This document shows positions 1 through 9,398 of a DNA stretch of 64,000 bases, piece by piece. Each line of letters begins with the position of its first letter. The first letter of the stretch is position 1. The notes below the pieces were generated by a model. It ran no database searches. It was not told the origin of the DNA and worked only from the letters and a program-made list of their open reading frames with translations. A program made the translations under genes and the position numbers. The DNA comes from Vibrio sp. JC009 (lineage in GTDB: Bacteria; Pseudomonadota; Gammaproteobacteria; Enterobacterales; Vibrionaceae): the NCBI RefSeq assembly GCF_029016485.1, contig NZ_CP092106.1:124001-188000 (forward strand), in the 5' to 3' direction.

Positions 1-69
1 ATTGACGAGCAGGTGGTGCATAAGGGAAGTGTGCCTAAGGCAGAAGACGTGGCTGGGTGGTTTGAGTAA
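1..69 (+). CDS. C-terminal fragment of an unidentified protein
   Basis: The first frame is open from the window edge to a TAA at 67-69 and encodes the last 22 residues of a protein ending in KAEDVAGWFE. The fragment is too short to identify. It points away from greB, so it is a plus-strand gene converging on greB, and the space between the two stop codons is occupied by repeats. It could also be a chance open stretch. Confidence 0.4.
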   Translation: MDEQVVHKGSVPKAEDVAGWFE

Positions 70-98
70 GCTATGTGTCTGTAATGTAATGATTTATC

Positions 99-128
99 CT
101 CGTTTCCACGCTCCTGCATGGAAACGAG
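99..128. repeat. REP-like inverted repeat (CTCGTTTCCA arms)
   Basis: A perfect 10-bp inverted repeat, CTCGTTTCCA at 99-108 and TGGAAACGAG at 119-128, encloses a 10-nt loop with a CGCTCC core. Two further copies of the same family (CTCGTTCCCA...TGGGAATGC) lie at 26883-26914 and 27072-27100. The form resembles REP-type palindromes scattered in proteobacterial intergenic DNA. It sits between the stops of two convergent genes and could also fold in RNA. Confidence 0.6.
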
Positions 129-132
129 AAAT

Positions 133-178
133 TCCCATAGCCCAGAAGGGCGCAGCCCGTCCCATAGCCCAGTTCCCT
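133..178 (-). repeat. Stop-adjacent hairpin repeat, copy A (ATAGCCC type)
   Basis: Two direct copies of TCCCATAGCCCAG (133-145 and 160-172) flank a GGGC-GCA-GCCC hairpin at 148-158. The reverse complement of 5063-5110 has the same design (hairpin GGGC-GAA-GCCC flanked by CATAGCCC units). This copy starts only about five bases beyond the greB stop codon. It appears to be a hairpin end without a long tandem array, and it is a member of the family described at 5063, 18495, 22641, 23278 and 25678. Confidence 0.65.
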
Positions 179-182
179 TGAG

Positions 183-656
183 TTATTTATACCTAATCTC
201 ATTCACAAACCACTCCTTCTCCCCCTCCGGAGTGCGAACCGTAAACTCATCATCCACTTCTTTTTTCAGAATCGCTCTGGCCATAGGTGAGTCGATAGAG
301 ATATATCCCTTAGCATCACCGTAAATCTCATCCGGCCCCACGATGCGAAAAGACATGGTATCGCCCGCTTCATTTTCGATCTCTACCCAGGCCCCGAAAA
401 ATACTTTGCCTTCCTGCTGTGGTGAATAGTCGACAACCGTGACCTGCTCAAGACGCTTTCTGAGATAGCGCACCCGGCGGTCTATCTCTCTGAGCCTTTT
501 CTTGTTGTACTGGTAGTCAGCGTTTTCACTCCTGTCGCCTAAGCTGGCTGCCCAGGTGACTTTTTTCGTTACTTCTGGCCGCTCCTCTTTCCACAGGAAA
601 TTGAGCTCATTTTTTAATTTTTCGTAGCCTTCGCGGGTAATCAGATTTGTTTTCAT
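183..656 (-). CDS. greB: Transcript cleavage factor GreB
   Basis: This 157-residue protein (family about 158) rescues backtracked RNA polymerase by inserting its coiled-coil into the secondary channel and stimulating cleavage of the nascent RNA 3' end. The N-terminal coiled-coil (residues about 1-75) carries the SLGDRSENADYQYNKKR loop with the acidic pair expected at the active site. The C-terminal FKBP-like domain follows. The longer, basic loop and the neighbouring ompR favour GreB over GreA. It is divergent from ompR, as in E. coli, and its stop is followed almost directly by repeat copy A. Confidence 0.97.
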   Translation of the reverse strand: MKTNLITREGYEKLKNELNFLWKEERPEVTKKVTWAASLGDRSENADYQYNKKRLREIDRRVRYLRKRLEQVTVVDYSPQQEGKVFFGAWVEIENEAGDTMSFRIVGPDEIYGDAKGYISIDSPMARAILKKEVDDEFTVRTPEGEKEWFVNEIRYK

Positions 657-807
657 AGGATTAATTATCGAATTAACTTTTTACTTTTAAATACATTAAC
701 GAACAATGAAATATATGTTAACAATTCTTTACTTAAAAATGACCTCAGCAATGATACTGTTTCCTATGCTTATTAAAAAGTAAACGACCACTGACGGGTG
801 TAAGTAA

Positions 808-1527
808 ATGCAAGAGAATTATAAAATTCTGGTTGTCGACGATGACGCTAGATTACGTTCTTTACTGGAACGTTATCTGTCTGAACAAGGGTTTCAGGTT
901 CGTAGTGTAGCAAATAGTGAGCAGATGGATCGCTTATTAACACGCGAAAATTTCCATTTGATGGTATTAGATTTGATGCTGCCCGGCGAAGATGGTCTTT
1001 CTATCTGTCGTCGCCTGAGAAGCGTGGAAAACATGATACCTATTTTAATGTTAACGGCGAAAGGTGACGAAATAGACCGGATTGTGGGTCTTGAGGTGGG
1101 GGCTGATGATTATCTGCCTAAACCGTTTAATCCGCGCGAACTGCTGGCCAGGATTAAAGCTGTGCTGAGAAGACAGGTGATTGAAGCGCCTGGCGCGCCA
1201 AGTGCTGAAGAGTCCATCGTTGAGTTTGGTGAGTTCAGGCTTAACCTTGGTACCCGGGAGATGTTCAGGGGCGAAGAGGCAATGACGCTGACTTCCGGTG
1301 AGTTTGCGGTTCTGAAGGCGCTGGTGACCAATGCCAGAGAGCCTATGTCCAGAGACAAGCTGATGAATATGGCCCGTGGGCGTGAGTACTCTGCGATGGA
1401 GCGTTCCATTGATGTGCAGATCTCCAGATTACGCCGTATGGTGGAGGAAGATCCGGGTAAACCCCGCTATATTCAAACAGTATGGGGACTTGGATATGTC
1501 TTTGTACCTGACGGAAAGAGTGCCTAA
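808..1527 (+). CDS. ompR: Osmolarity response regulator OmpR
   Basis: A 239-residue response regulator, the same length as E. coli OmpR. The receiver domain (residues about 5-120) has acidic residues DDD near the N-terminus, phospho-acceptor Asp55 in VLDLMLPGEDG, and the conserved Lys in the YLPKPF turn. A winged-helix DNA-binding domain (residues about 135-233) follows, ending in the typical WGLGYVF strand. Phosphorylated by EnvZ, it controls porin and other osmoregulated promoters. The 150-bp gap from greB must hold divergent promoters. envZ follows after a 58-bp gap instead of the overlap known in enterics. Confidence 0.97.
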   Translation: MQENYKILVVDDDARLRSLLERYLSEQGFQVRSVANSEQMDRLLTRENFHLMVLDLMLPGEDGLSICRRLRSVENMIPILMLTAKGDEIDRIVGLEVGADDYLPKPFNPRELLARIKAVLRRQVIEAPGAPSAEESIVEFGEFRLNLGTREMFRGEEAMTLTSGEFAVLKALVTNAREPMSRDKLMNMARGREYSAMERSIDVQISRLRRMVEEDPGKPRYIQTVWGLGYVFVPDGKSA

Positions 1528-1539
1528 CTTCTCTCAAAA

Positions 1540-1560
1540 CCTCCTCTGCTGCAGGGGAGG
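1540..1560 (+). repeat. Hairpin in the ompR-envZ gap (CCTCCTCT/AGGGGAGG)
   Basis: CCTCCTCT (1540-1547) pairs with AGGGGAGG (1553-1560) through one G-T pair around a 5-nt loop. No T-run follows directly (AATTTAAC), so it is a poor terminator, but it could attenuate or process the ompR-envZ mRNA. Similar CCTCCCCT/AGGGGAGG arms occur in the pyrE-lpxM gap (15266-15320), suggesting a dispersed repeat. Confidence 0.5.
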
Positions 1561-1585
1561 AATTTAACAAGGAACAGTTGTTGTT

Positions 1586-2908
1586 ATGCGGATTCGCAGT
1601 TCACGAACTCAGGCCATATTACTGTTTGCTATCGTTCTGATTGCCAGCCAGATTTTTTCTTACTACGCGGTATTTAATTACGCGCTTCTCCCCAGTCTGC
1701 AGCAGTTTAATAAGATTGTTGCCCATGAAGTCAATTTGATGCTGGATGATGCCGCTGAGGCTGAGCAGAATATTGTCTCGCTTGAAACACCGGTCAGGCG
1801 TCAGTTGCTGGAAAAGCTTGGTGTGACGGTTCACCAGGTCAGCGAACCTGTACTTGAAGAGTTTAACAGCGCAACCGCTGTGGAGTTTCTTAGTGCGGAT
1901 ATGAGCCGGGAGCTTGATACTCAGGCTGAGGTGAGGATTATCCTGGCTTCAGAAAGTTATGTGCTCTGGGTGAAACTGGAGGAGCTTCCCGACAGCCTGC
2001 TGCGGATCCCGCTTTCTGAACTGCAGGAAGATGACTTTGTACCTCTGTTCAGGAATAGCCTGCTAATGGCACTGATGATTATTGTCGGTGGCTGGATGTT
2101 TATCCGTATGCAAAACCGGCCCCTAATGGCTCTGGAAAAAGCTGCGCTCAGAGTTGGACGGGGAGAAACGCCGCCGCCACTGCCCGAAAAGGGCACCGCC
2201 GAGATAAAGGCGGTGACTCAGGCTTTCAATAAAATGTCTAAGGGCATTCAGCAACTGGAAGAGGACAGAGCCTTGTTAATGGCCGGGATAAGCCATGATT
2301 TGAGAACGCCGCTAACCCGTATCCGGCTGGCAACTGAGATGATGTCGAAGGAAGACAGCTATCTGGCAGAAAGCATGATTGAGGACACAGAGGAGTGTAA
2401 TCAGATTATCAGCCAGTTTATGGACTACCTGAAACCGATAAAGACAGACTCCTTTGAAGTGGTTAACCTTAACTCCCTGGCTAACGGGCTGGCGAATGCA
2501 GAATCCACAGACGGATTAGATATTGAGGTCAATACCGATCCTTCGCTGGAGAATATCTCAGCCAATGCCATCGCTGTTAAACGTGCTGTAAGTAATCTGG
2601 TGGTTAATGCCCGGCGCTACGGGAACGGCTGGTGCAGGATATCCACCGGGATGACGGCAAACAGAAAAATGGCCTGGATATCGGTGGAAGATAATGGCCC
2701 CGGTATTGAAGAAGGGCAGATGGGCAATCTGTTTGAACCCTTTACCCGCGGTGATACCGCCAGAGCCAGTGAAGGGACCGGACTTGGGCTCGCCATTGTG
2801 CAGAGGATTATCGCACAGCATGAAGGTTCGATTTCGGTGAATAACCGGACTGAAGGGGGGCTTAAGATCCAGTTGAGTTTTGCTGTTGGTTTTACCCCTA
2901 AGTCTTAG
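1586..2908 (+). CDS. envZ: Osmosensor histidine kinase EnvZ
   Basis: A 440-residue inner-membrane kinase (E. coli 450). It has a first membrane segment at about 11-33, a periplasmic domain to about 155, a second segment at about 157-175, and a HAMP linker. The dimerisation/phosphotransfer motif [15 protein letters not shown] places the phospho-acceptor at His237. The ATPase domain shows N box ([10 protein letters not shown]), G1 (DNGPGIEEG) and G2 (GTGLGLAIV) motifs. It phosphorylates and dephosphorylates OmpR. An AAGGA ribosome site precedes the ATG. Its last codon and stop overlap the stop of convergent recG by 4 bp. Confidence 0.97.
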   Translation: MRIRSSRTQAILLFAIVLIASQIFSYYAVFNYALLPSLQQFNKIVAHEVNLMLDDAAEAEQNIVSLETPVRRQLLEKLGVTVHQVSEPVLEEFNSATAVEFLSADMSRELDTQAEVRIILASESYVLWVKLEELPDSLLRIPLSELQEDDFVPLFRNSLLMALMIIVGGWMFIRMQNRPLMALEKAALRVGRGETPPPLPEKGTAEIKAVTQAFNKMSKGIQQLEEDRALLMAGISHDLRTPLTRIRLATEMMSKEDSYLAESMIEDTEECNQIISQFMDYLKPIKTDSFEVVNLNSLANGLANAESTDGLDIEVNTDPSLENISANAIAVKRAVSNLVVNARRYGNGWCRISTGMTANRKMAWISVEDNGPGIEEGQMGNLFEPFTRGDTARASEGTGLGLAIVQRIIAQHEGSISVNNRTEGGLKIQLSFAVGFTPKS

Positions 2909-4983
2909 GCATTTGAATAAACATCCCGGTTCCCCAGCCAGCGTTCTATAATTGCCTGTGAGTTCTTTGGGTAATTGTCATGAAGGTGGCGCGCTATGCG
3001 CTGAACTTCCGGGATCAGGCGCTGATCTCTGACTAAGTCAGCAATTTTAAAATCAGCGACACCAGTCTGTTTGGTTCCCAGTAGTTCACCCGGCCCACGG
3101 ATTTCCAAGTCCCGCTGGGCAATCACAAAGCCGTCGTTACTTTCACGCAGTACACCAAGTCGTTTTTGCGCCGTTTTGGAAAGTGGTGAGTGATAAAGCA
3201 GTACACAGTGGCTGGCTACCGAGCCCCGTCCAACCCTGCCTCTGAGCTGATGCAGCTGAGCAAGCCCTAGCCTTTCCGGGTTTTCAATAATCATCAGGCT
3301 GGAATTAGGAACATCTACGCCTACTTCAATTACTGTGGTGGCAACCAGAAGATGCAGTTTATTGCCTTTAAACTGCTGCATCACTTCCTGCTTCTCTGCT
3401 GGTTTCATCCTGCCGTGAACCAGACCTATTTTTAACTCTGGCAACTGCCTTTGCAGCTCTTCTGCCGTATCTGCCGCCGCCTGAGCTTCCAGTACTTCCG
3501 ATTCATCTATCAGAGTGCAAACCCAGTAAGCCTGTTTACCTTCATTCAGGCAGGCGTTACGAACCCGCTCAATGACATCGTTTCGCTTGGTATCCGGAAT
3601 AGCGACCGTGGTAATAGGCGTTCTTCCCGGTGGTAGTTCATCAATCACCGAGGTTTCCAGATCGGCATAAGCGGTCATAGCTAAGGTTCTTGGAATCGGC
3701 GTCGCAGTCATAATTAACTGATGCGGGAAGGCACCCTGAGCTTCTCCCTTTTCACGAAGTTTCAGCCGCTGGTGGACACCAAATCTGTGCTGCTCATCAA
3801 TAATTACCAGAGCAAGATGATGAAAGTTCACATGCTCCTGAAACAGTGCGTGAGTACCCACTACCATCTTAGCTTCACCACTGGCAATGCGGCTAAGCTC
3901 AGTATCCTTCGCTTTGCCTTTTAGCTTACCCGCCAGCCAGCCCACCTGAATTCCCATTGGTTCAAGCCAGTTAGCAAAGTTAACCGCGTGCTGCTCTGCA
4001 AGTAGTTCAGTTGGCGCCATCAGGGCAACCTGATAACCGTGCTCAATGGCTCTGAGAGCAGACAGGGCGGCAACCAGAGTTTTACCTGAGCCAACATCTC
4101 CCTGCACCAGACGCATCATAGGATGGGGCTTAGCTAAGTCTGTCTCTATCTCTCCCACAACTCTGGCCTGAGCATTTGTCGGAGAGAAGGGAAGCTGACC
4201 AAGTAACTGATTTTTCAGGGCGGAAACTTTAGGCAGCGGAAGGGCGGTATCCTTCTGACCTTTGCTCCGGATAGCCAGCATAGAAAGATTCTGAGCCAGC
4301 AGCTCTTCAATGATTAAACGCCTTTGTGCCGGATGCTTGCCTTCATCAAACTCTTCAATATTGATGGATGGCGGAGGCCTGTGAATGGTGTGTAATGCCT
4401 GCCCTAAAGTCAGCTGATTATTATAAAGTCCTTCAGGCAATAACTCCTGAACAGCGGCTTTATCAAGTAATTCCAGAGCCTGGTCAGTCAGGTTTCTCAG
4501 GGTGTTTTGCCTGAGGCCATCTGTGGTGGGGTAAACCGGAGTCAGGTTATTTTCGGTTTCTGGTTTCTGTGCTGGTGCGAAAAACTTATAGTCAGGGTGG
4601 ATAATTTCCAGTCCATAGCTGCCTCGCTTTATCTCACCGTAAGCGTGCACTAACTTACCTTCAGCAAAGTTATTCTTCATGCCCGCGGTAAAGTTAAAGA
4701 AGCGTAGCGTGATAGTGCCATTACCGTCACTAATCTTAACCGTCAGCATCTTCCTCCGGCCAAAAATAGTGTCCACGTTCATCACCTTCCCCTGAACCGC
4801 TCCCCAAAGCCCTGGATGCAGCCTGGCCATAGGATAAACGCGAGTACGGTCTTCATAACGAAGCGGAAGATGAAACAGCAGATCCTGAACGCTATTTAGC
4901 CCTATTTTCGCCAGTTTTTCCGCCATCTTGGCACCGACACCGGAAAGGGAGGTAATAGGTACAGCAGAAAGTAACTGGGACAT
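2905..4983 (-). CDS. recG: ATP-dependent DNA helicase RecG
   Basis: RecG reverses stalled replication forks and branch-migrates Holliday junctions. The N-terminal wedge/OB region begins [18 protein letters not shown]. The helicase core contains Walker A GDVGSGKT, a DEQH Walker B, SAT-like motif MTATPIPRT, and motif [11 protein letters not shown] chose the second Met (692 aa; MSQLLSAVP) because it aligns with the known N-terminus of the family (693 aa in E. coli). An ATG three codons upstream (4992) is also possible. It follows trmH in the same direction but is separated from it by the 180-bp repeat B. Confidence 0.97.
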   Translation of the reverse strand: MSQLLSAVPITSLSGVGAKMAEKLAKIGLNSVQDLLFHLPLRYEDRTRVYPMARLHPGLWGAVQGKVMNVDTIFGRRKMLTVKISDGNGTITLRFFNFTAGMKNNFAEGKLVHAYGEIKRGSYGLEIIHPDYKFFAPAQKPETENNLTPVYPTTDGLRQNTLRNLTDQALELLDKAAVQELLPEGLYNNQLTLGQALHTIHRPPPSINIEEFDEGKHPAQRRLIIEELLAQNLSMLAIRSKGQKDTALPLPKVSALKNQLLGQLPFSPTNAQARVVGEIETDLAKPHPMMRLVQGDVGSGKTLVAALSALRAIEHGYQVALMAPTELLAEQHAVNFANWLEPMGIQVGWLAGKLKGKAKDTELSRIASGEAKMVVGTHALFQEHVNFHHLALVIIDEQHRFGVHQRLKLREKGEAQGAFPHQLIMTATPIPRTLAMTAYADLETSVIDELPPGRTPITTVAIPDTKRNDVIERVRNACLNEGKQAYWVCTLIDESEVLEAQAAADTAEELQRQLPELKIGLVHGRMKPAEKQEVMQQFKGNKLHLLVATTVIEVGVDVPNSSLMIIENPERLGLAQLHQLRGRVGRGSVASHCVLLYHSPLSKTAQKRLGVLRESNDGFVIAQRDLEIRGPGELLGTKQTGVADFKIADLVRDQRLIPEVQRIARHLHDNYPKNSQAIIERWLGNRDVYSNA

Positions 4984-5062
4984 AGGCTTCATACTCAGGC
5001 AGTTAAAGTAAGTTAGCCATTATTTTAAGCTTAATACTGTTAGTTTGTACAGGTATGAAAAA

Positions 5063-5244
5063 GGGGGGATGGGGCTATGGGACGGGCTTCGCCCTTGAAG
5101 GCTATAGGGAAAAGCTTAAAGAGCTTGACGCCATGCGCAGCTTATTCAAACTTTGCATAGCCCCATAGCCCCATAGCCCCATAGCCCCATAGCCCCATAG
5201 CCCCATAGCCCCATAGCCCCATAGCCCCATAGCCCCATAGCCCT
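5063..5244 (-). repeat. Stop-adjacent repeat element, copy B (ATAGCCCC type)
   Basis: The trmH-recG gap is filled by one composite element. Next to trmH is an array of eleven ATAGCCCC units (5157-5244), then about 50 bp of unique sequence. Then comes an end with a GGGC-TTC-GCCC hairpin (5084-5094) flanked by inverted CATAGCCCC and CTATAGCC units. The trmH stop codon TAG is itself the first three bases of the array on the minus strand. The layout (G-rich tandem array at one end, hairpin at the other) matches copies C-E, which use a CCCTGGG unit. Confidence 0.75.
5157..5244. repeat. Tandem array of 8-mer ATAGCCCC, 11 units
   Basis: Ten perfect ATAGCCCC units (5157-5236) and one with a single change (ATAGCCCT, 5237-5244) are joined head to tail. 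Eight is not a multiple of three, so the array is open in frames giving a false 8-residue peptide repeat (GYGAMGLW). Copy number is likely variable by slippage. The array is part of repeat element B. Confidence 0.9.
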
Positions 5245-5929
5245 ATTTCCTCTGCATCTCCTTCCACCATTCCTCATCCGCCACAATCTGCCCTTCATCA
5301 TCCAGCGGTGGATAAGCCATCCCCTTACGCTTGGCAACTTTCGCCAGAACAGGATGTCCCCGTTCAAACAAAATGCGGTGGATGGTTTCTTCCGGTAGCG
5401 CAGACTTTTCACGGTTGTACATACCCGCCAGTTCTCTTTGGCGCTGGGCTTCAAACAGGATAAGTGCGCTGGCAACGGAGACGTTTAGTGACTGAACCAT
5501 ACCGACCATAGGGATGATAATATCCTGATCAGCAAGCCCGAGAGCTTTTTGGGAGATACCGTGTTTTTCACCGCCAAGGATGATCGCAGTCGGCTTGGTG
5601 TAGTCGATTTCCCGGAAGTCTACCGCAGTATCAGACAGGTTGGTTGCCAGTACCTGCATGCCCTGAGATTTAAGCGTCTGTATTGCCGCTTCAGTACTTT
5701 CATGTGTATCCACTTCAACCCAGTTACGTGCTCCGGCTGAGGTGTGGCTCAGGGTGCGCATTTTTTCATCCGGCCAGACAGCGTGGATTTTGTGTACGCC
5801 TGCTGCATCTGCGGTGCGGATCACGGCGGATACGTTGTTGGGCTTATGCACTTCTTCCAGACACAGGGTCAGGTCAGGCTGGCGGGCTTTAAGTACGGTT
5901 TGAATGCGTTGATAACGTTCGAGATTCAT
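5243..5929 (-). CDS. trmH: tRNA (guanosine-18-2'-O)-methyltransferase TrmH
   Basis: A 228-residue SPOUT enzyme (E. coli 229) that methylates the ribose of G18 in the D-loop of tRNAs using SAM. The three SpoU motifs are present: NNVSAVIRTADAAGV near the N-terminus (with the catalytic Arg), AIILGGEKHGIS in the middle, and IPMVGMVQSLNVSVASALIL toward the end, forming the knotted SAM site. It lies between spoT and recG as in enterics. The spoT-trmH gap holds a terminator-like hairpin, so it may have its own promoter. Its stop codon merges with repeat element B. Confidence 0.96.
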   Translation of the reverse strand: MNLERYQRIQTVLKARQPDLTLCLEEVHKPNNVSAVIRTADAAGVHKIHAVWPDEKMRTLSHTSAGARNWVEVDTHESTEAAIQTLKSQGMQVLATNLSDTAVDFREIDYTKPTAIILGGEKHGISQKALGLADQDIIIPMVGMVQSLNVSVASALILFEAQRQRELAGMYNREKSALPEETIHRILFERGHPVLAKVAKRKGMAYPPLDDEGQIVADEEWWKEMQRK

Positions 5930-5951
5930 GGATATACAACTCAGGAAAGTA

Positions 5952-5981
5952 AAACGCCTTCAGCGGGGGCTGAAGGCGTTT
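5952..5981 (-). terminator. Rho-independent terminator after spoT
   Basis: AAACGCCTTCAGC (5952-5964) and GCTGAAGGCGTTT (5969-5981) form a perfect 13-bp stem with a GGGG loop. On the minus strand the stem ends in TTTT. It begins two bases after the spoT stop codon and lies just before trmH, so it should end or reduce gmk-rpoZ-spoT transcripts. Confidence 0.75.
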
Positions 5982-5983
5982 GG

Positions 5984-8104
5984 TTAAGGTCTTCTTCTGC
6001 GCACTTTCAGTGCGTGAGGCATTACGCGGATTTTCTTCATAATTCCGGCCAGATGCACACGGTCTTTGGTGGTCAGAGCGATAGTGATGGTATACAGGCG
6101 TCCATCTTTCTCTTCCGTCGCAATACCGTGGATATTTGAACCGGTACGGGAAATGACATTGGTCAGCTCGGCCAGTGCACCCTGACGGTTGTGCATATCG
6201 ATCTGCAGCTCGGAGATAAATTCCTGCTCGTGTTCATCAGACCACTCTACACCCATGTATTTATCAGGCTCTTTCTGGTAGCCACGCACATTCGAACACA
6301 CTTCACGGTGGACAACTAAGCCCCGGCCTGGTGAAACGTGCGCAATAATATGGTCGCCCGGAATTGGGTGGCAACACTTAGCGTAAGTCAGAAGGATACC
6401 GTCAGCACCTTTGATGGACAGCTTCTTACTGGAGGTTGGCGGAATTGAGCTGGTTTCGGTCAGCTCGTCTGCGTCTCCCAGCAGGCGGCGTGCGATAACA
6501 ATACTCATCAATTCGCCAAGACCGATTGCAGCAAGCATATCGTCCACGCTGTCCATCTTCAGATCGTTAAGTACATGCTCGATATTTTCCGGATAGATGG
6601 TATCGATGGAGTGTCTGCCAAGTGCGTGGTTCAGAAGCCTGCGGCCCAGAGCCACGGACTCTTCGCGGCGCATGGTTTTCAGAACCTGACGTATCTTAGT
6701 GCGGGCACGGGAAGTCACCACATAGTTCAGCCATGCCGCATTCGGGCGGGCACCTGGTGCACTGATAATCTCAATGGCCTGACCGTTTTTCAGCGCTTTA
6801 CTTAGCGGGTAAGGCTGACGATCAACTCTTGCACCCACACAGGTGTTACCCACATCTGTGTGTACGGCGTAGGCGAAGTCTACCGCTGTTGCGCCAGCAG
6901 GCAGCTCAACAATCCGGCCTTTCGGTGTGAATACAAAAATCTCATCCGGGAACAGATCAGACTTAACGTTTTCGATAAACTCAAATGAGCTGCCGGCACT
7001 TTGCTGAAGTTCAACAAGGCTCTGCATCCAGCGCTGGGCTTTAACCTGAGCGGTTGTGCCTTTACGGTCACCGCCGGCTTTATAAGACCAGTGTGCTGCA
7101 ACACCTTTGTCCGCCATCTGATCCATATCTTCAGTACGGATCTGCACTTCCACCGGAACACCGTGAGGGCCAACCATGGAAGTATGCAAAGATTGATAGC
7201 CGTTGGCTTTCGGTACCGCGATATAGTCTTTCATCCGGCCAGGACGTGGTTTGTACAGGTTATGCACCTGTCCAAGCACGCGGTAGCAGGTGTCGGCATC
7301 TTCAACAATAACCCGGAACGCATAGATATCCATAATGGTATGGAAGCGCTGTTCCTTGGTCTTCATCTTGTTGTAGATGGAGAAAAGGTTTTTCTCTCTG
7401 CCAATCACTCTGGCTGCCAGACCTACTTCTTCAAGACGGCCTTCAAGCTCAGAGTGAATACGCTGAATCATCTCTTTACGGTTACCGCGAGCGGAACGAA
7501 CCACTTCCTTCAGTACGCGATAACGGTTCGGGTAAAGCGCTTCAAAGCCCAGCTCTTCCAGTTCGGTCTTGATATTGTGGATACCTAGACGGTGAGCCAG
7601 CGGAGCATAGATTTCCAGCGTTTCACGCGCGATACGGCGTCGCTTATCCGGGCGCAGAGCACCAAGCGTACGCATGTTGTGCGTGCGGTCCGAGAGCTTG
7701 ATAAGAATCACGCGGATATCCTGCACCATGGCCAGAACCATTTTGCGGAAGTTTTCAGCCTGCGCTTCTTTTCTGTCGCGGAACTTCAGCTTATCCAGCT
7801 TGGAAACGCCATCAACCAGCTCTGCAACCGTATCGCCGAACTGTCCGGCAAGGTCTTCTTTGGAGACTTCGGTGTCTTCGATGACATCGTGAAGAAGGGC
7901 GGCCATCAGTGTTTCCACATCCAGACGCATTTCTGCGAGGATTCGGGCAACAGCGACCGGGTGAATAATATAAGGCTCGCCGCTGGAACGTGTCTGTCCC
8001 TCGTGAGCTTCCTTTGCTACCACATAAGATTGACGCAGAGCCTCTAATTGAGGCTCTGTTAGGTATTCCTGGGCAACGTCTTTGAGACTATCGAATAGAT
8101 ACAA
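5984..8104 (-). CDS. spoT: Bifunctional (p)ppGpp synthetase/hydrolase SpoT
   Basis: A 706-residue RSH protein (E. coli 702) that makes and mainly degrades (p)ppGpp in response to carbon, fatty-acid and other stresses. The hydrolase HD pair is His72-Asp73 in LLHDVIEDT. The synthetase region contains YIAVPKANGYQSLHT. The TGS domain (about 385-445, with AVDFAYAVHTDVG) and C-terminal ACT domain (about 630-700) are complete. It is transcribed with rpoZ and gmk. Regulation of hydrolase versus synthetase activity through ACP and other partners is known for the family but not visible here. Confidence 0.97.
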   Translation of the reverse strand: MYLFDSLKDVAQEYLTEPQLEALRQSYVVAKEAHEGQTRSSGEPYIIHPVAVARILAEMRLDVETLMAALLHDVIEDTEVSKEDLAGQFGDTVAELVDGVSKLDKLKFRDRKEAQAENFRKMVLAMVQDIRVILIKLSDRTHNMRTLGALRPDKRRRIARETLEIYAPLAHRLGIHNIKTELEELGFEALYPNRYRVLKEVVRSARGNRKEMIQRIHSELEGRLEEVGLAARVIGREKNLFSIYNKMKTKEQRFHTIMDIYAFRVIVEDADTCYRVLGQVHNLYKPRPGRMKDYIAVPKANGYQSLHTSMVGPHGVPVEVQIRTEDMDQMADKGVAAHWSYKAGGDRKGTTAQVKAQRWMQSLVELQQSAGSSFEFIENVKSDLFPDEIFVFTPKGRIVELPAGATAVDFAYAVHTDVGNTCVGARVDRQPYPLSKALKNGQAIEIISAPGARPNAAWLNYVVTSRARTKIRQVLKTMRREESVALGRRLLNHALGRHSIDTIYPENIEHVLNDLKMDSVDDMLAAIGLGELMSIVIARRLLGDADELTETSSIPPTSSKKLSIKGADGILLTYAKCCHPIPGDHIIAHVSPGRGLVVHREVCSNVRGYQKEPDKYMGVEWSDEHEQEFISELQIDMHNRQGALAELTNVISRTGSNIHGIATEEKDGRLYTITIALTTKDRVHLAGIMKKIRVMPHALKVRRRRP

Positions 8105-8142
8105 ATTATAGGCCCGAAAGGTTTTTTACTGATAAATACAGA

Positions 8143-8415
8143 TTAACGGCTGTGAGCGATGCTGCTTACTGCTGCTAGTTCTGCTGCTTCCTGCTCTTGC
8201 TGCTCCTGACGCTCACGTGCATCAAGAACTTCCTTAGTGATCAAACCTTCTTCGATTTCACGAAGAGCGATAACCGTTGGCTTATCGTTCTCTTCAGGCA
8301 CTAGTGAATCTTTACCGCCAGTTTGCATCTGACGAGCGCGGCGTGCCGCAATTAGAACAAGGTCGAAACGGTTGCCAACTTTTTCAACTGCGTCTTGTAC
8401 AGTTACGCGTGCCAT
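8143..8415 (-). CDS. rpoZ: RNA polymerase omega subunit RpoZ
   Basis: A 90-residue omega subunit (E. coli 91) that helps assemble the beta' subunit and forms part of a ppGpp site on RNA polymerase. The conserved start [20 protein letters not shown] fixes the initiation codon at 8415. An in-frame ATG four codons earlier lies inside the likely ribosome-binding region (GGGAGTCCTC). The middle shows [20 protein letters not shown], almost identical to the enteric protein, and the tail is Glu/Gln-rich. It sits between gmk and spoT in the classic operon. Confidence 0.97.
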   Translation of the reverse strand: MARVTVQDAVEKVGNRFDLVLIAARRARQMQTGGKDSLVPEENDKPTVIALREIEEGLITKEVLDARERQEQQEQEAAELAAVSSIAHSR

Positions 8416-8474
8416 GAGGACTCCCAATAGTTAACTAAAAATTGATATGACGAGAAATTATACACTCTAATAGC

Positions 8475-9101
<627 letters not shown>

Positions 9102-9275
9102 TTAATTCTTCCACTTTGTTTTGAAGAGTGCCGCTGATTCGCGGACCTATATAAAGATAGTACTGGCATCTGGCTTTATATACCAGTGCGCAGAAAAATG
9201 GAGGGGGAGGGTAGCATAAAGTTTGATCATTTCTCAACTTAAGTCTGAATTATCACTGTTGTCTTTGGAATTTAA

Positions 9276-9299
9276 ATATGTCTGGTAGTCTAGACGTCT
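9276..9299. promoter_or_regulatory. Probable MetJ operator array
   Basis: Three adjacent 8-mers, ATATGTCT, GGTAGTCT and AGACGTCT, match the met-box consensus AGACGTCT at 6, 5 and 8 of 8 positions with no spacing between boxes. Tandem 8-bp met boxes are the known MetJ operator format. The array lies 100 bp before the ECF transporter start in the 9099-9398 gap shared with gmk. I saw no riboswitch fold in the rest of the gap. Confidence 0.6.
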
Positions 9300-9398
9300 A
9301 TCGTTCCAATTGTGCCTGTAGTGATTTATAATCTCCGCTAATTTGTTAGTGGATCTAATTGTCCTGATTAATTTGAGAAAATCACAAAAGGAATCGAT

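Noticed and set aside
118..324. Plus-strand frame of 68 residues over the greB end
   Set aside because: It is antisense to greB and begins inside the REP-like repeat. The composition (Ser/Pro-rich) fits a shadow frame.
5157..5244. CRISPR-like array
   Set aside because: The units are eight bases with no spacers and no cas genes occur nearby. It is a simple tandem repeat.
5146..5475. A 109-residue minus-strand frame with a repeated GYGAMGLW peptide
   Set aside because: It arises from reading the ATAGCCCC array in a third frame and overlaps trmH completely. No ribosome site supports it.
7001..7588. Long plus-strand frame of 195 residues antisense to spoT
   Set aside because: spoT coding is unambiguous across this region. 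The antisense frame has no family resemblance or ribosome site.
9300..9398. FMN riboswitch before the ECF transporter
   Set aside because: The family name suggests riboflavin, but I found no RFN-like conserved AGGGTG or GGGGC core segments, and the leader is short.
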